The translations under genes were made by a program, and so were the position numbers. From positions 1-64,000 of the forward strand of contig JAHHQI010000005.1 of NCBI GenBank assembly GCA_028274465.1: 64,000 nucleotides of DNA. Direction: 5' to 3'. This document shows positions 14,501 through 29,217 of this stretch, one piece after another. This DNA is from Plantago ovata. Lineage: Eukaryota > Streptophyta > Magnoliopsida > Lamiales > Plantaginaceae. Numbering within the stretch: the stretch's first letter is position 1; every line of letters begins with the position of its first letter. Under the pieces are notes generated by a model. It was not told where the DNA came from. It ran no database searches and was given only the letters and a program-made list of their open reading frames with translations.

Positions 14501-17500
14501 CTAATCTAGTTTGTAAGGGTAATGGAAAGGTTAGTTTCAGCTATAGTACTTGTAGTTAGTTCTCTCCTATGTTTGAGGAAAGGGATATCATAATGGAACA
14601 CTCTAAATAGCAATCTAACTAATCTAGTGATCTAGTAGTTGATCTAGTAGTTGTTCTATACATACAACTCATTCTTACATGCCATTGTATCTTTCATCTA
14701 CATAAAGCAATAGAAAGTGGATGAATGAATCATCTAGTTAGTAAGCACAATAGATAGGTTAGTTTCAATGGACTCTTTAACTTGCTCATTAAGGAAGCAA
14801 GGGAACTTCTTATTTGATTGTGTATATAACTCTAGTACTTGTAGTTAGTTCTCTCCTATGTTTGCGGAAAGGGATATCATAACGGAACACTCTATATAGC
14901 AATCTAACTAATCTAGTGATCTAGTTGTTGTTCTAGATAAAGGGAAGACATACAACTCATTCTTTACATGGGATTGTATCTTTCATCTACATAAAGCAAT
15001 AGAAAGTGATGAATGAATCAATAGACAACTAATCTAGTTTGTAAGGGTAATGGAAAAGTTAGTTTCAGCTATAGTACTTGTAGTTAGTTCTCTCCTATGT
15101 TTGAGGAAAGGGATATCATAATGGAACACTCTAAATAGCAATCTAACTAATCTAGTGATCTAGTAGTTGATCTAGTAGTTGTTCTATACATACAACTCAT
15201 TCTTTACATGCCATTGTATCTTTCATCTACATAAAGCAATAGAAAGTGGATGAATGAATCATCTAGTTAGTAAGCACAATAGATAGGTTAGTTTCAATGG
15301 ACTCTTTAACTTGCTCATTAAGGAAGCAAGGGAACTTCTTATTTGATTGTGTATATAACTCTAGTACTTGTAGTTAGTTCTCTCCTATGTTTGCGGAAAG
15401 GGATATCATAACGGAACACTCTATATAGCAATCTAACTAATCTAGTGATCTAGTTGTTGTTCTAGATAAAGGGAAGACATACAACTCATTCTTTACGTGG
15501 CATTGTATCTTTCATCTACCTAAAGCAATAGAAAGTGATGAATGAATCAATAGACAACTAATCTAGTTTGTAAGGGTAATGGAAAGTTAGTTTCAGCTAT
15601 AGTACTTGTAGTTAGTTCTCTCCTATGTTTGAGGAAAGGGATATCATAATGGAACACTCTAAATAGCAATCTAACTAATCTAGTGATCTAGTAGTTGATC
15701 TAGTAGTTGTTCTATACATACAACTCATTCTTCACATGCCATTGTATCTTTCATCTACATAAAGCAATAGAAAGTGGATGAATGAATCATCTAGTAGTAA
15801 GCACAATAGATAGGTTAGTTTCAATGGACTCTTTAACTTGCTCATTAAGGAAGCAAGGGAACTTCTTATTTGATTGTGTATATAACTCTAGTCTTGATGT
15901 TAGTTCTCTCCTATGGTTGCGGAAAGGGATATCATAACAGAACACTCTATATAGCAATCTAACTAATCTAGTGATCTAGTTGTTGTTCTAGATAAAGGGA
16001 AGACATACAACTCATTCTTTACATGGCATTGTATCTTTCATCTACATAAAGCAATAGAAAGTGGATGAATGAATCATCTAGTTAGTAAGCACAATAGATA
16101 GGTTAGTTTCAAAGGACTCTTTAACTGCTCATTAAGGAAGCAAGGGAACTTCTTATTTGATTGTGTATATAACTCTAGTACTTGTAGTTAGTTCTCTCCT
16201 ATGTTGCGGAAAGGGATATCATAACGGAACACTCTATATAGCAATCTAACTAATCTAGTGATCTAGTTGTTGTTCTATATAAGGGAAGACATACAACTCA
16301 TTCTTTACGTGGCATTGTATCTTTCATCTACATAAAGCAATAGAAAGTGGATGAATGAATCAATAGACAACTAATCTAGTTTGTAAGGGTAATGGAAAGT
16401 TAGTTTCAGCTATAGTACTTGTAGTTAGTTCTCTCCTATGTTTGAGGAAAGGGATATCATAATGGAACACTCTAAATAGCAATCTAACTAATCTAGTGAT
16501 CTAGTAGTTGATCTAGTAGTTGTTCTATACATACAACTCATTCTTCACATGCCATTGTATCTTTCATCTACATAAAGCAATAGAAAGTGGATGAATGAAT
16601 CATCTAGTAAGTAAGCACAATAGATAGGTTAGTTTCAATGGACTCTTTAACTTGCTCATTAAGGAAGCAAGGGAACTTCTTATTTGATTGTGTATATAAC
16701 TCTAGTCTTGATGTTAGTTCTCTCCTATGGTTGCGGAAAGGGATATCATAACGGAACACTCTATATAGCAATCTAACTAATCTAGTGATCTAGTTGTTGT
16801 TCTAGATAAAGGGAAGACATACAACTCATTCTTTACGTGGCATTGTATCTTTCATCTACATAAAGCAATAGAAAGTGGATGAATGAATCAATAGACAACT
16901 AATCTAGTTTGTAAGGGTAATGAAAAGTTAGTTTCAGCTATAGTACTTGTAGTTAGTTCTCTCCTATGTTTGAGGAAAGGGATATCATAATGGAACACTC
17001 TAAATAGCAATCTAACTAATCTAGTGATCTAGTAGTTGATCTAGTAGTTGTTCTATACATACAACTCATTCTTCACATGCCATTGTATCTTTCATCTACA
17101 TAAAGCAATAGAAAGTGGATGAATGAATCATCTAGTAAGTAAGCACAATAGATAGGTTAGTTTCAATGGACTCTTTAACTTGCTCATTAAGGAAGCAAGG
17201 GAACTTCTTATTTGATTGTGTATATAACTCTAGTACTTGTAGTTAGTTCTCTCCTATGTTTGCGGAAAGGGATATCATAACGCAACACTCTATATAGCAA
17301 TCTAACTAATCTAGTGATCTAGTTGTTGTTCTAGATAAAGGGAAGACATACAACTCATTCTTTACATGGGATTGTATCTTTCATCTACCTAAAGCAATAG
17401 AAAGTGAATGAATGAATCAATAGACAACTAATCTAGTTTGTAAGGGTAATGGAAACGTTAGTTTCAGCTATAGTACTTGTAGTTAGTTCTCTCCTATGTT

Positions 17501-20500
17501 TGAGGAAAGGGATATCATAATGGAACACTCTAAATAGAAATCTAACTAATCTAGTGATCTAGTAGTTGTTCTTACATACAACTCATTCTTTACATGGCAT
17601 TGTATCTTTCATCTACATAAAGCAATAGAAAGTGGATGAATGAATCAATAGACAACTAATCTAGTTGTAAGGGTAATGGAAAAGTAGTTTCAGCTATAGT
17701 ACTTGTAGTTAGTTCTCTCCTATGTTTGAGGAAAGGGATATCATAATGGAACACTCTAAATAGCAATCTAACTAATCTAGTGATCTAGTAGTTGATCTAG
17801 TAGTATCTAGTAGTTGAATACATACAACTCATTCTTTACATGGCATTGTATCTTTCATCTACATAAAGCAATAGAAAGTGGATGAATGAATCATCTAGTT
17901 AGTAAGCACAATAGATAGGTTAGTTCAATGGACTCTTTAACTTGATTAAGGAAGCAAGGGAACTTCTTATTTGATTGTGTATATAACTCTAGTACTTGTA
18001 GTTAGTTCTCTCCTATGTTTGCGGAAAGGGATATCATAACGAACACTCTATATAGCAATCTAACTAATCTAGTGATCTAGTTGTTGTTCTATATAAAGGG
18101 AAGACATACAACTCATTCTTTACGTGGCATTGTATCTTTCATCTACATAAAGCAATAGAAAGTGGATGAATGAATCAATAGACAACTAATCTAGTTTGTA
18201 AGGGTAATGGAAAAGTTAGTTTCAGCTATAGTACTTGTAGTTAGTTTCTCCTATGTTTGAGGAAAGGGATATCATAATGGAACACTCTAAATAGCAATCT
18301 AACTAATCTAGTGATCTAGTAGTTGTTCTATACATACAACTCATTCTTCACATGCCATTGTATCTTTCATCTACATAAAGCAATAGAAAGTGGATGAATG
18401 AATCATCTAGTAAGTAAGCACAATAGATAGGTTAGTTTCAATGGACTCTTTAACTTGCTCATTAAGGAAGCAAGGGAACTTCTTATTTGATTGTGTATAT
18501 AACTCTAGTCTTGTGTTAGTTCTCTCCTATGTTGCGGAAAGGGATATCATAACGGAACACTCTATATAGCAATCTAACTAATCTAGTGATCTAGTTGTTG
18601 TTCTAGATAAAGGGAAGACATACAACTCATTCTTTACGTGGCATTGTATCTTTCATCTACATAAAGCAATAGAAAGTGGATGAATGAATCAATAGACAAC
18701 TAATCTAGTTTGTAAGGGTAATGGAAAAGTTAGTTTCAGCTATAGTACTTGTAGTTAGTTCTCTCCTATGTTTGAGGAAAGGGATATCATAATGGAACAC
18801 TCTAAATAGCAATCTAACTAATCTAGTGATCTAGTAGTTGATCTAGTAGTTGTTCTATACATACAACTCATTCTTCACATGCCATTGTATCTTTCATCTA
18901 CATAAAGCAATAGAAAGTGGATGAATGAATCATCTAGTAAGTAAGCACAATAGATAGGTTAGTTTCAATGGACTCTTTAACTTGCTCATTAAGGAAGCAA
19001 GGGAACTTCTTATTTGATTGTGTATATAACTCTAGTCTTGATGTTAGTTCTCTCCTATGTTGCGGAAAGGGATATCATAACGGAAACTCTATATAGCAAT
19101 CTAACTAATCTAGTGATCTAGTTGTTGTTCTAGATAAAGGGAAGACATACAACTCATTCTTTACGTGGCATTGTATCTTTCATCTACATAAAGCAATAGA
19201 AAGTGGATGAATGAATCAATAGACAACTAATCTAGTTTGTAAGGGTAATGGAAAAGTTAGTTTCAGCTATAGTACTTGTAGTTAGTTCTCTCCTATGTTT
19301 GAGGAAAGGGATATCATAATGGAACACTCTAAATAGCAATCTAACTAATCTAGTGATCTAGTAGTTGATCTAGTAGTTGTTCTATACATACAACTCATTC
19401 TTTACATGCCATTGTATCTTTCATCTACATAAAGCAATAGAAAGTGGATGAATGAATCATCTAGTAAGTAAGCACAATAGATAGGTTAGTTTCAATGGAC
19501 TCTTTAACTTGCTCATTAAGGAAGCAAGGGAACTTCTATTTGATTGTGTATATAACTCTAGTACTTGTAGTTAGTTCTCTCCTATGTTTGCGGAAAGGGA
19601 TATCATAACGCACTCTATATAGCAATCTAACTAATCTAGTGATCTAGTTGTTGTTCTAGATAAAGGGAAGACATACAACTCATTCTTTACATGGCATTGT
19701 ATCTTTCATCTACTAAAGCAATAGAAAGTGAATGAATGAATCAATAGACAACTAATCTAGTTTGTAAGGGTAATGGAAAGTTAGTTTCAGCTATAGTACT
19801 TGTAGTTAGTTCTCTCCTATGTTTGAGGAAAGGGATATCATAATGGAACACTCTAAATAGCAATCTAACTAATCTAGTGATCTAGTAGTTGATCTAGTAG
19901 TTGTTCTATACATACAACTCATTCTTCACATGCCATTGTATCTTTCATCTACATAAAGCAATAGAAAGTGGATGAATGAATCATCTAGTAAGTAAGCACA
20001 ATAGATAGGTTAGTTTCAATGGACTCTTTAACTTGCTCATTAAGGAAGCAAGGGAACTTCTTATTTGATTGTGTATATAACTCTAGTACTTGTAGTTAGT
20101 TCTCTCCTATGTTGCGGAAAGGGATATCATAACGGAACACTCTATATAGCAATCTAACTAATCTAGTGATCTAGTTGTTGTTCTAGATAAAGGGAAGACA
20201 TACAACTCATTCTTTACATGGCATTGTATCTTTCATCTACATAAAGCAATAGAAAGTGAATGAATGAATCAATAGACAACTAATCTAGTTTGTAAGGGTA
20301 ATGGAAACGTTAGTTTCAGCTATAGTACTTGTAGTTAGTTCTCTCCTATGTTTGAGGAAAGGGATATCATAATGGAACACTCTAAATAGCAATCTAACTA
20401 ATCTAGTGATCTAGTAGTTGTTCTGTACATACAACTCATTCTTTACATGGCATTGTATCTTTCATCTACATAAAGCAATAGAAAGTGGATGAATGAATCA

Positions 20501-23500
20501 TAGACAACTAATCTAGTTTGTAAGGGTAATGGGAAAGTTAGTTTCAGCTATAGTACTTGTAGTTAGTTCTTCCTATGTTTGAGGAAAGGGATATCATAAT
20601 GGAACACTCTAAATAGCAATCTAACTAATCTAGTGATCTAGTAGTTGATATAGTAGTTGATCTAGTAGTTGTTCTATACATACAACTCATTCTTTACATG
20701 GCATTGTATCTTTCATCTACATAAAGCAATAGAAAGTGGATGAATGAATCATCTAGTTAGTAAGCACAATAGATAGGTTAGTTTCAATGGACTCTTTAAC
20801 TTGCTCATTAAGGAAGCAAGGGACTTCTTATTTGATTGTGTATAAACTCTAGTACTTGTAGTTAGTTCTCTCCTATGTTTGCGGAAAGGGATATCATAAC
20901 GGAACACTCTATATAGCAATCTAACTAATCTAGTGATCTAGTTGTGTTCTAGATAAAGGGAAGACATACAACTCATTCTTTACGTGGATTGTATCTTTCA
21001 TCTACATAAAGCAATAGAAAGTGGATGAATGAATCAATAGACAACTAATCTAGTTTGTAAGGGTAATGGAAAGTTAGTTTCAGCTATAGTACTTGTAGTT
21101 AGTTCTCTCCTATGTTTGAGGAAAGGGATATCATAATGGAACACTCTAAATAGCAATCTAACTAATCTATTGATCTAGTAGTTGATCTAGTAGTTGTTCT
21201 ATACATACAACTCATTCTTACATGCCATTGTATCTTTCATCTACATAAAGCAATAGAAAGTGGATGAATGAATCATCTAGTAAGTAAGCACAATAGATAG
21301 GTTAGTTTCAATGGACTCTTTAACTTGCTCATTAAGGAAGCAAGGGAACTTCTTATTTGATTGTGTATATAACTCTAGTCTTGATGTTAGTTCTCTCCTA
21401 TGGTTGCGGAAAGGGATATCATAACAGAACACTCTATATAGCAATCTAACTAATCTAGTGATCTAGTTGTTGTTCTAGATAAAGGGAAGACATACAACTC
21501 ATTCTTTACATGGCATTGTATCTTTCATCTACATAAAGCAATAGAAAGTGGATGAATGAATCATCTAGTTAGTAAGCACAATAGATAGGTTAGTTTCAAA
21601 GGACTCTTTAACTTGCTCATTAAGGAAGCAAGGGAACTTCTTATTTGATTGTGTATATAACTTAGTACTTGTAGTTAGTTCTCTCCTATGTTTGCGGAAA
21701 GGGATATCATAACGGAACACTCTATATAGCAATCTAACTAATCTAGTGATCTAGTTGTTGTTCTATATAAAGGGAAGACATACAACTCATTCTTACGTGG
21801 CATTGTATCTTTCATCTACATAAAGCAATAGAAAGTGGATGAATGAATCAATAGACAACTAATCTAGTTTGTAAGGGTAATGGAAAAGTTAGTTTCAGCT
21901 ATAGTACTTGTAGTTAGTTGTCTCCTATGTTTGAGGAAAGGGATATCATAATGGAACACTCTAAATAGCAATCTAACTAATCTAGTGATCTAGTAGTTGA
22001 TCTAGTAGTTGTTCTATACATACAACTCATTCTTCACATGCCATTGTATCTTTCATCTACATAAAGCAATAGAAAGTGGATGAATGAATCATCTAGTAAG
22101 TAAGCACAATAGATAGGTTAGTTTCAATGGACTCTTTAACTTGCTCATTAAGGAAGCAAGGGAACTTCTTATTTGATTGTGTATATAACTCTAGTCTTGA
22201 TGTTAGTTCTCTCCTATGGTTGCGGAAAGGGATATCATAACGGAACACTCTATATAGCAATCTAACTAATCTAGTGATCTAGTTGTTGTTCTAGATAAAG
22301 GGAAGACATACAACTCATTCTTTACGTGGCATTGTATCTTTCATCTACATAAAGCAATAGAAAGTGGATGAATGAATCAATAGACAACTAATCTAGTTTG
22401 TAAGGGTAATGGAAAAGTTAGTTTCAGCTATAGTACTTGTAGTTAGTTCTCTCCTATGTTTGAGGAAAGGGATATCATAATGGAACACTCTAAATAGCAA
22501 TCTAACTAATCTAGTGATCTAGTAGTTGATCTAGTAGTTGTTCTATACATACAACTCATTCTTCACATGCCATTGTATCTTTCATCTACATAAAGCAATA
22601 GAAAGTTGATGAATGAATCATCTAGTAAGTAAGCACAATAGATAGGTTAGTTTCAATGGACTCTTTAACTTGCTCATTAAGGAAGCAAGGGAACTTCTTA
22701 TTTGATTGTGTATAACTCTAGTCTTGATGTTAGTTCTCTCCTATGGTTGCGGAAAGGGATATCATAACAGAACACTCTATATAGCAATCTAACTAATCTA
22801 GTGATCTAGTTGTTGTTCTAGATAAAGGGAAGACATACAACTCATTCTTTACATGGCATGGTATCTTTCATCTACATAAAGCAATAGAAAGTGGATGAAT
22901 GAATCATCTAGTAGTAAGAACAATAGATAGGTTAGTTTCAATGGACTCTTTGACTTGCTCATTAAGGAAGCAAGGGAACTTCTTATTTGATTGTGTATAT
23001 AACTCTAGTACTTGTAGTTAGTTCTCTCCTATATTTGCGGAAAGGGATATCATAACGCAAGACTCTATATAGCAATCTAACTAATCTAGTGATCTAGTTG
23101 TTGTTGTAGATAAAGGGAAGATATACAACTCATTCTTTACATGGGATTGTATCTTTCATCTACCTAAAGCAATAGAAAGTGAATGAATGAATCAATAGAC
23201 AAATAATCTAGTTTGTAAGGGTAATGGAAACGTTAGTTTCAGCTATAGTACTTGTAGTTAGTTCTCTCCTATGTTTGAGGAAAGGATATCATAATGGAAC
23301 ACTCTAAATAGAAATCTAACTAATCTAGTGATCTAGTAGTTGTTCTGTACATACAACTCATTCTTTACATGGCATTGTATCTTTCATCTCATAAAGCAAT
23401 AGAAAGTGGATGAATGAATCAATAGACAACTAATCTAGTTTGTAAGGGTAATGGAAAAGTTAGTTTCAGCTATAGTACTTGTAGTTAGTTCTCTCCTATG

Positions 23501-26500
23501 TTTGAGGAAAGGGATATCATAATGGAACACTCTAAATAGCAATCTAACTAAACTAGTGATCTAGTAGTTGATATAGTAGTTGATCTAGTAGTTGTTCTAT
23601 ACATACAACTCATTCTTTACATGTCATTGTATCTTTCATCTACATAAAGCAATAGAAAGTGGATGAATGAATCATCTAGTAAGTAAGCACAATAATAGGT
23701 TAGTTTCAATGGACTTTTAACTTGCTCATTAAGGAGCAAGGGAACTTCTTATTTGATTGTGTATATAACTCTAGTCTTGATGTTAGTTCTCTCCTATGGT
23801 TGCGGAAAGGGATATCATAACAGAACACTCTATATAGCAATCTAACTAATCTAGTGATCTAGTTGTTGTTCTAGATAAAGGGAAGACATACAACTCATTC
23901 TTTACATGGCATTGTATCTTTCATCTACATAAAGCAATAGAAAGTGGATGAATGAATCATCTAGTTAGTAAGCACAATAGATAGGTTAGTTCAAAGGACT
24001 CTTTAACTTGCTCATTAAGGAAGCAAGGGAACTTCTTATTTGATTGTGTATATAACTCTAGTACTTGTAGTTAGTTCTCTCCTATGTTTGCGGAAAGGGA
24101 TATCATAACGGAACACTCTATATAGCAATCTAACTAATCTAGTGATCTAGTTCTTGTTCTATATAAAGGGAGACATACAACTCATTCTTTACGTGGCATT
24201 GTATCTTTCATCTACATAAAGCAATAGAAAGTGGATGAATGAATCAATAGACAACTAATCTAGTTTGTAAGGGTAATGGAAAAGTTAGTTTCAACTATAG
24301 TACTTGTAGTTAGTTGTCTCCTATGTTTGAGGAAAGGGATATCATAATGGAACACTCTAAATAGCAATCTAACTAATCTAGTGATCTAGTACTTGATCTA
24401 GTAATTGATCTAGTAGTTGTTCTATACATACAACTCATTCTTCACATGCCATTGTATCTTTCATCTACATAAAGCAATAGAAAGTGGATGAATGAATCAT
24501 CTAGTAAGTAAGCACAATAGATAGGTTAGTTTCAATGACTCTTTAACTTGCTCATTAAGGAAGCAAGGGAACTTCTTATTTGATTGTGTATATAACTCTA
24601 GTCTTGATGTTAGTTCTCTCCTATGGTTGCGGAAAGGGATATCATAACGGAACACTCTATATAGCAATCTAACTAATCTAGTGATCTAGTTGTTGTTCTA
24701 GATAAAGGGAAGACATACAACTCATTCTTTACGTGGCATTGTATCTTTCATCTACATAAAGCAATAGAAAGTGGATGAATGAATCAATAGACAACTAATC
24801 TAGTCTGTAAGGGTAATGGAAAAGTTAGTTTCAGCTATAGTACTTGTAGTTAGTTCTCTCCTATGTTTGAGGAAAGGGATATCATAATGGAACACTCTAA
24901 ATAGCAATCTAACTAATCTAGTGATCTAGTAGTTGATCTAGTAGTTGTTCTATACATACAACTCATTCTTCACATGCCATTGTATCTTTCATCTACATAA
25001 AGCAATAGAAAGTTGATGAATGAATCATCTAGTAAGTAAGCACAATAGATAGGTTAGTTTCAATGGACTCTTTAACTTGATCATTAAGGAAGCAAGGGAA
25101 CTTCTTATTTGATTGTGTATACAACTCTAGTCTTGATGTTAGTTCTCTCCTATGGTGAGGAAAGGGATATCATAACAGAACACTCTATATAGCAATCTAA
25201 CTAATCTAGTGATCTAGTTGTTGTTCTAGATAAAGGGAAGACATACAACTCATTCTTTACATGGCATGGTATCTTTCATCTACATAAAGCATAGAAAGTG
25301 GATGAATGAATCATCTAGTTAGTAAGAACAATAGATAGGTTAGTTTCAATGGACTCTTTGACTGCTCATTAAGGAAGCAAGGGAACTTCTTATTTGATTG
25401 TGTATATAACTCTAGTACTTGTAGTTAGTTCTCTCCTATATTTGCGGAAAGGGATATCATAACGCAAGACTCTATATAGCAATCTAACTAATCTAGTGAT
25501 CTAGTTGTTGTTGTAGATAAGGGAAGATATACAACTCATTCTGTACATGGGATTGTATCTTTTCATCTACCTAAAGCAATAGAAAGTGAATGAATGAATC
25601 AATAGACAAATAATCTAGTTTGTAAGGGTAATGGAAACGTTAGTTTCAGCTATAGTACTTGTAGTTAGTTCTCTCTATGTTTGAGGAAAAGGATATCATA
25701 ATGGAACACTCTAAATAGAAATCTAACTAATCTAGTGATCTAGTAGTTGTTCTGTACATACAACTCATTCTTTACATGGCATTGTATCTTTCATCTCAAT
25801 AAAGCAATAGAAAGTGGATGAATAAATCAATAGACAACTAATCTAGTTTGTAAGGGTAATGGAAAAGTTAGTTTCAGCTATAGTACTTGTAGTTAGTTCT
25901 CTCCTATGTTTGAGGAAGGGATATCATAATGGAACACTCTAAATAGCAATCTAACTAAACTAGTGATCTAGTAGTTGATATAGTAGTCGATCTAGTAGTT
26001 GTTCTATACATACAACTCATTCTTTACATGTCATTGTATCTTTCATCTACATAAAGCAATAGAAAGTGGATCAATGAATCATCTAGTAAGTAAGCACAAT
26101 AAATAGGTTAGTTTCAATGGACTGTTTAACTTGCTCATTAAGGAGGCAAGGGAACTTCTTATTTGATTGTGTATATAACTCTAGTCTTGATGTTAGTTCT
26201 CTCCTATGGTTGCGGAAAGGGATATCATAACAGAACACTCTATATAGCAATCTAACTAATCTAGTGATCTAGTTGTTGTTCTAGATAAAGGGAAGACATA
26301 CAACTCATTCTTTACATGGCATTGTATCTTTCATCTACATAAAGCAATAGAAAGTGGATGAATGAATCATCTAGTTAGTAAGCACAATAGATAGGTTAGT
26401 TCAAAGGACTCTTTAACTTGCTCATTAAGGAAGCAAGGGAACTTCTTATTTGATTGTGTATATAACTCTAGTACTTGTAGTTAGTTCTCTCCTATGTTTG

Positions 26501-28107
26501 CGGAAAGGGATATCATAACGGAACACTCTATATAGCAATCTAACTAATCTAGTGATCTAGTTCTTGTTCTATATAAAGGGAGGACATACAACTCATTCTT
26601 TACGTGGCATTGTATCTTTCATCTACATAAAGCAATAGAAAGTGGATGAATGAATCAATAGACAACTAATCTAGTTTGTAAGGGTAATGGAAAAGTTAGT
26701 TTCAACTATAGTACTTGTAGTTAGTTGTCTCCTATGTTTGAGGAAAGGGATATCATAATGGAACACTCTAAATAGCAATCTAACTAATCTAGTGATCTAG
26801 TACTTGATCTAGTAATTGATCTAGTAGTTGTTCTATACATACAACTCATTCTTCACATGCCATTGTATCTTTCATCTACATAAAGCAATAGAAAGTGGAT
26901 GAATGAATCATCTAGTAAGTAAGCACAATAGATAGGTTAGTTTCAATGGACTCTTTAACTTGCTCATTAAGGAAGCAAGGGAACTTCTTATTTGATTGTG
27001 TATATAACTCTAGTCTTGATGTTAGTTCTCTCCTATGGTTGCGGAAAGGGATATCATAACGGAACACTCTATATAGCAATCTAACTAATCTAGTGATCTA
27101 GTTGTTGTTCTAGATAAAGGGAAGACATACAACTCATTCTTTACGTGGCATTGTATCTTTCATCTACATAAAGCAATAGAAAGTGGATGAATGAATCAAT
27201 AGACAACTAATCTAGTCTGTAAGGGTAATGGAAAAGTTAGTTTCAGCTATAGTACTTGTAGTTAGTTCTCTCCTATGTTTGAGGAAAGGGATATCATAAT
27301 GGAACACTCTAAATAGCAATCTAACTAATCTAGTGATCTAGTAGTTGATCTAGTAGTTGTTCTATACATACAACTCATTCTTCACATGCCATTGTATCTT
27401 TCATCTACATAAAGCAATAGAAAGTTGATGAATGAATCATCTAGTAAGTAAGCACAATAGATAGGTTAGTTTCAATGGACTCTTTAACTTGATCATTAAG
27501 GAAGCAAGGGAACTTCTTATTTGATTGTGTATACAACTCTAGTCTTGATGTTAGTTCTCTCCTATGGTTGAGGAAAGGGATATCATAACAGAACACTCTA
27601 TATAGCAATCTAACTAATCTAGTGATCTAGTTGTTGTTCTAGATAAAGGGAAGACATACAACTCATTCTTTACATGGCATGGTATCTTTCATCTACATAA
27701 AGCAATAGAAAGTGGATGAATGAATCATCTAGTTAGTAAGAACAATAGATAGGTTAGTTTCAATGGACTCTTTGACTTGCTCATTAAGGAAGCAAGGGAA
27801 CTTCTTATTTGATTGTGTATATAACTCTAGTACTTGTAGTTAGTTCTCTCCTATATTTGCGGAAAGGGATATCATAACGCAAGACTCTATATAGCAATCT
27901 AACTAATCTAGTGATCTAGTTGTTGTTGTAGATAAAGGGAAGATATACAACTCATTCTGTACATGGGATTGTATCTTTCATCTACCTAAAGCAATAGAAA
28001 GTGAATGAATGAATCAATAGACAAATAATCTAGTTTGTAAGGGTAATGGAAACGTTAGTTTCAGCTATAGTACTTGTAGTTAGTTCTCTCCTATGTTTGA
28101 GGAAAAG

Positions 28108-28336
28108 GATATCATAATGGAACACTCTAAATAGAAATCTAACTAATCTAGTGATCTAGTAGTTGTTCTGTACATACAACTCATTCTTTACATGGCATTG
28201 TATCTTTCATCTCAATAAAGCAATAGAAAGTGGATGAATAAATCAATAGACAACTAATCTAGTTTGTAAGGGTAATGGAAAAGTTAGTTTCAGCTATAGT
28301 ACTTGTAGTTAGTTCTCTCCTATGTTTGAGGAAAGG
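28108..28336 (+). repeat. Representative 229-bp monomer (one 12-bp unit, short tail)
   Basis: The GATATC spacing is 229 bp. The head is TGG-class with AAATAGAAATC and a single GATCTAGTAGTT unit followed by GTTCTGTACATAC, making it 12 bp shorter than the two-unit head. It is joined to the 91-bp short tail. This class occurs singly in the left part (about 1,562, 17,511, 20,363) and becomes a regular member of the nine-monomer units. It is normally followed by a 300-302-bp monomer. Confidence 0.88.
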
Positions 28337-28637
28337 GATATCATAATGGAACACTCTAAATAGCAATCTAACTAAACTAGTGATCTAGTAGTTGATATAG
28401 TAGTTGATCTAGTAGTTGTTCTATACATACAACTCATTCTTTACATGTCATTGTATCTTTCATCTACATAAAGCAATAGAAAGTGGATCAATGAATCATC
28501 TAGTAAGTAAGCACAATAAATAGGTTAGTTTCAATGGACTGTTTAACTTGCTCATTAAGGAGGCAAGGGAACTTCTTATTTGATTGTGTATATAACTCTA
28601 GTCTTGATGTTAGTTCTCTCCTATGGTTGCGGAAAGG
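28337..28637 (+). repeat. Representative 301-bp monomer (three 12-bp units, long tail)
   Basis: The GATATC spacing is 301 bp. The TGG-class head carries three tandem copies of the 12-bp unit at 28,382-28,417, the middle one reading GATATAGTAGTT, and is joined to the long tail. It differs from the 288-bp class by one extra 12-bp unit plus one base in the tail. It alternates with the 229- and 240-bp classes in the right two thirds of the array. Confidence 0.88.
28382..28417 (+). repeat. 12-bp internal minisatellite (three units)
   Basis: There are three adjacent 12-mers: GATCTAGTAGTT, GATATAGTAGTT and GATCTAGTAGTT. The same motif is present as one, two or three units in the TGG-class heads across the array and explains the 138/150/162-bp head lengths. 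Variants include GATCTAGTACTT plus GATCTAGTAATT near 24,390, 26,800, 29,217 and 35,763, and an extra nine bases reading CTAGTAGTT near 41,330. This looks like replication slippage inside the satellite monomer, with the length variants later fixed in position inside higher-order units. Confidence 0.9.
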
Positions 28638-29217
28638 GATATCATAACAGAACACTCTATATAGCAATCTAACTAATCTAGTGATCTAGTTGTTGTTCTA
28701 GATAAAGGGAAGACATACAACTCATTCTTTACATGGCATTGTATCTTTCATCTACATAAAGCAATAGAAAGTGGATGAATGAATCATCTAGTTAGTAAGC
28801 ACAATAGATAGGTTAGTTCAAAGGACTCTTTAACTTGCTCATTAAGGAAGCAAGGGAACTTCTTATTTGATTGTGTATATAACTCTAGTACTTGTAGTTA
28901 GTTCTCTCCTATGTTTGCGGAAAGGGATATCATAACGGAACACTCTATATAGCAATCTAACTAATCTAGTGATCTAGTTCTTGTTCTATATAAAGGGAGG
29001 ACATACAACTCATTCTTTACGTGGCATTGTATCTTTCATCTACATAAAGCAATAGAAAGTGGATGAATGAATCAATAGACAACTAATCTAGTTTGTAAGG
29101 GTAATGGAAAAGTTAGTTTCAACTATAGTACTTGTAGTTAGTTGTCTCCTATGTTTGAGGAAAGGGATATCATAATGGAACACTCTAAATAGCAATCTAA
29201 CTAATCTAGTGATCTAG

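Larger units (their letters stand above)
2091..22757 (+). repeat. Region dominated by a dimeric unit of about 528 bp
   Basis: GATATC spacings alternate mostly between 240 and 288-289 bp, giving a dimer of about 528 bp. One half has a CGG-class head with the short tail, the other a TGG-class head with the long tail. The rhythm is broken at intervals by an extra long-tail monomer with CATCTAGTTAGTAAGC, usually CAAAGGACTC and often a CAG-class head. It appears near 3,150, 6,602, 9,015, 13,530, 15,928 and 21,415. Short-tail monomers of about 227 bp also occur, for example at 17,511 and 20,363. Single-base deletions such as GTTGCGG for GTTTGCGG are scattered through this part and are much rarer beyond about 26 kb. 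The pattern fits an older dimeric array from which the nine-monomer units further right were later assembled. Confidence 0.85.
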
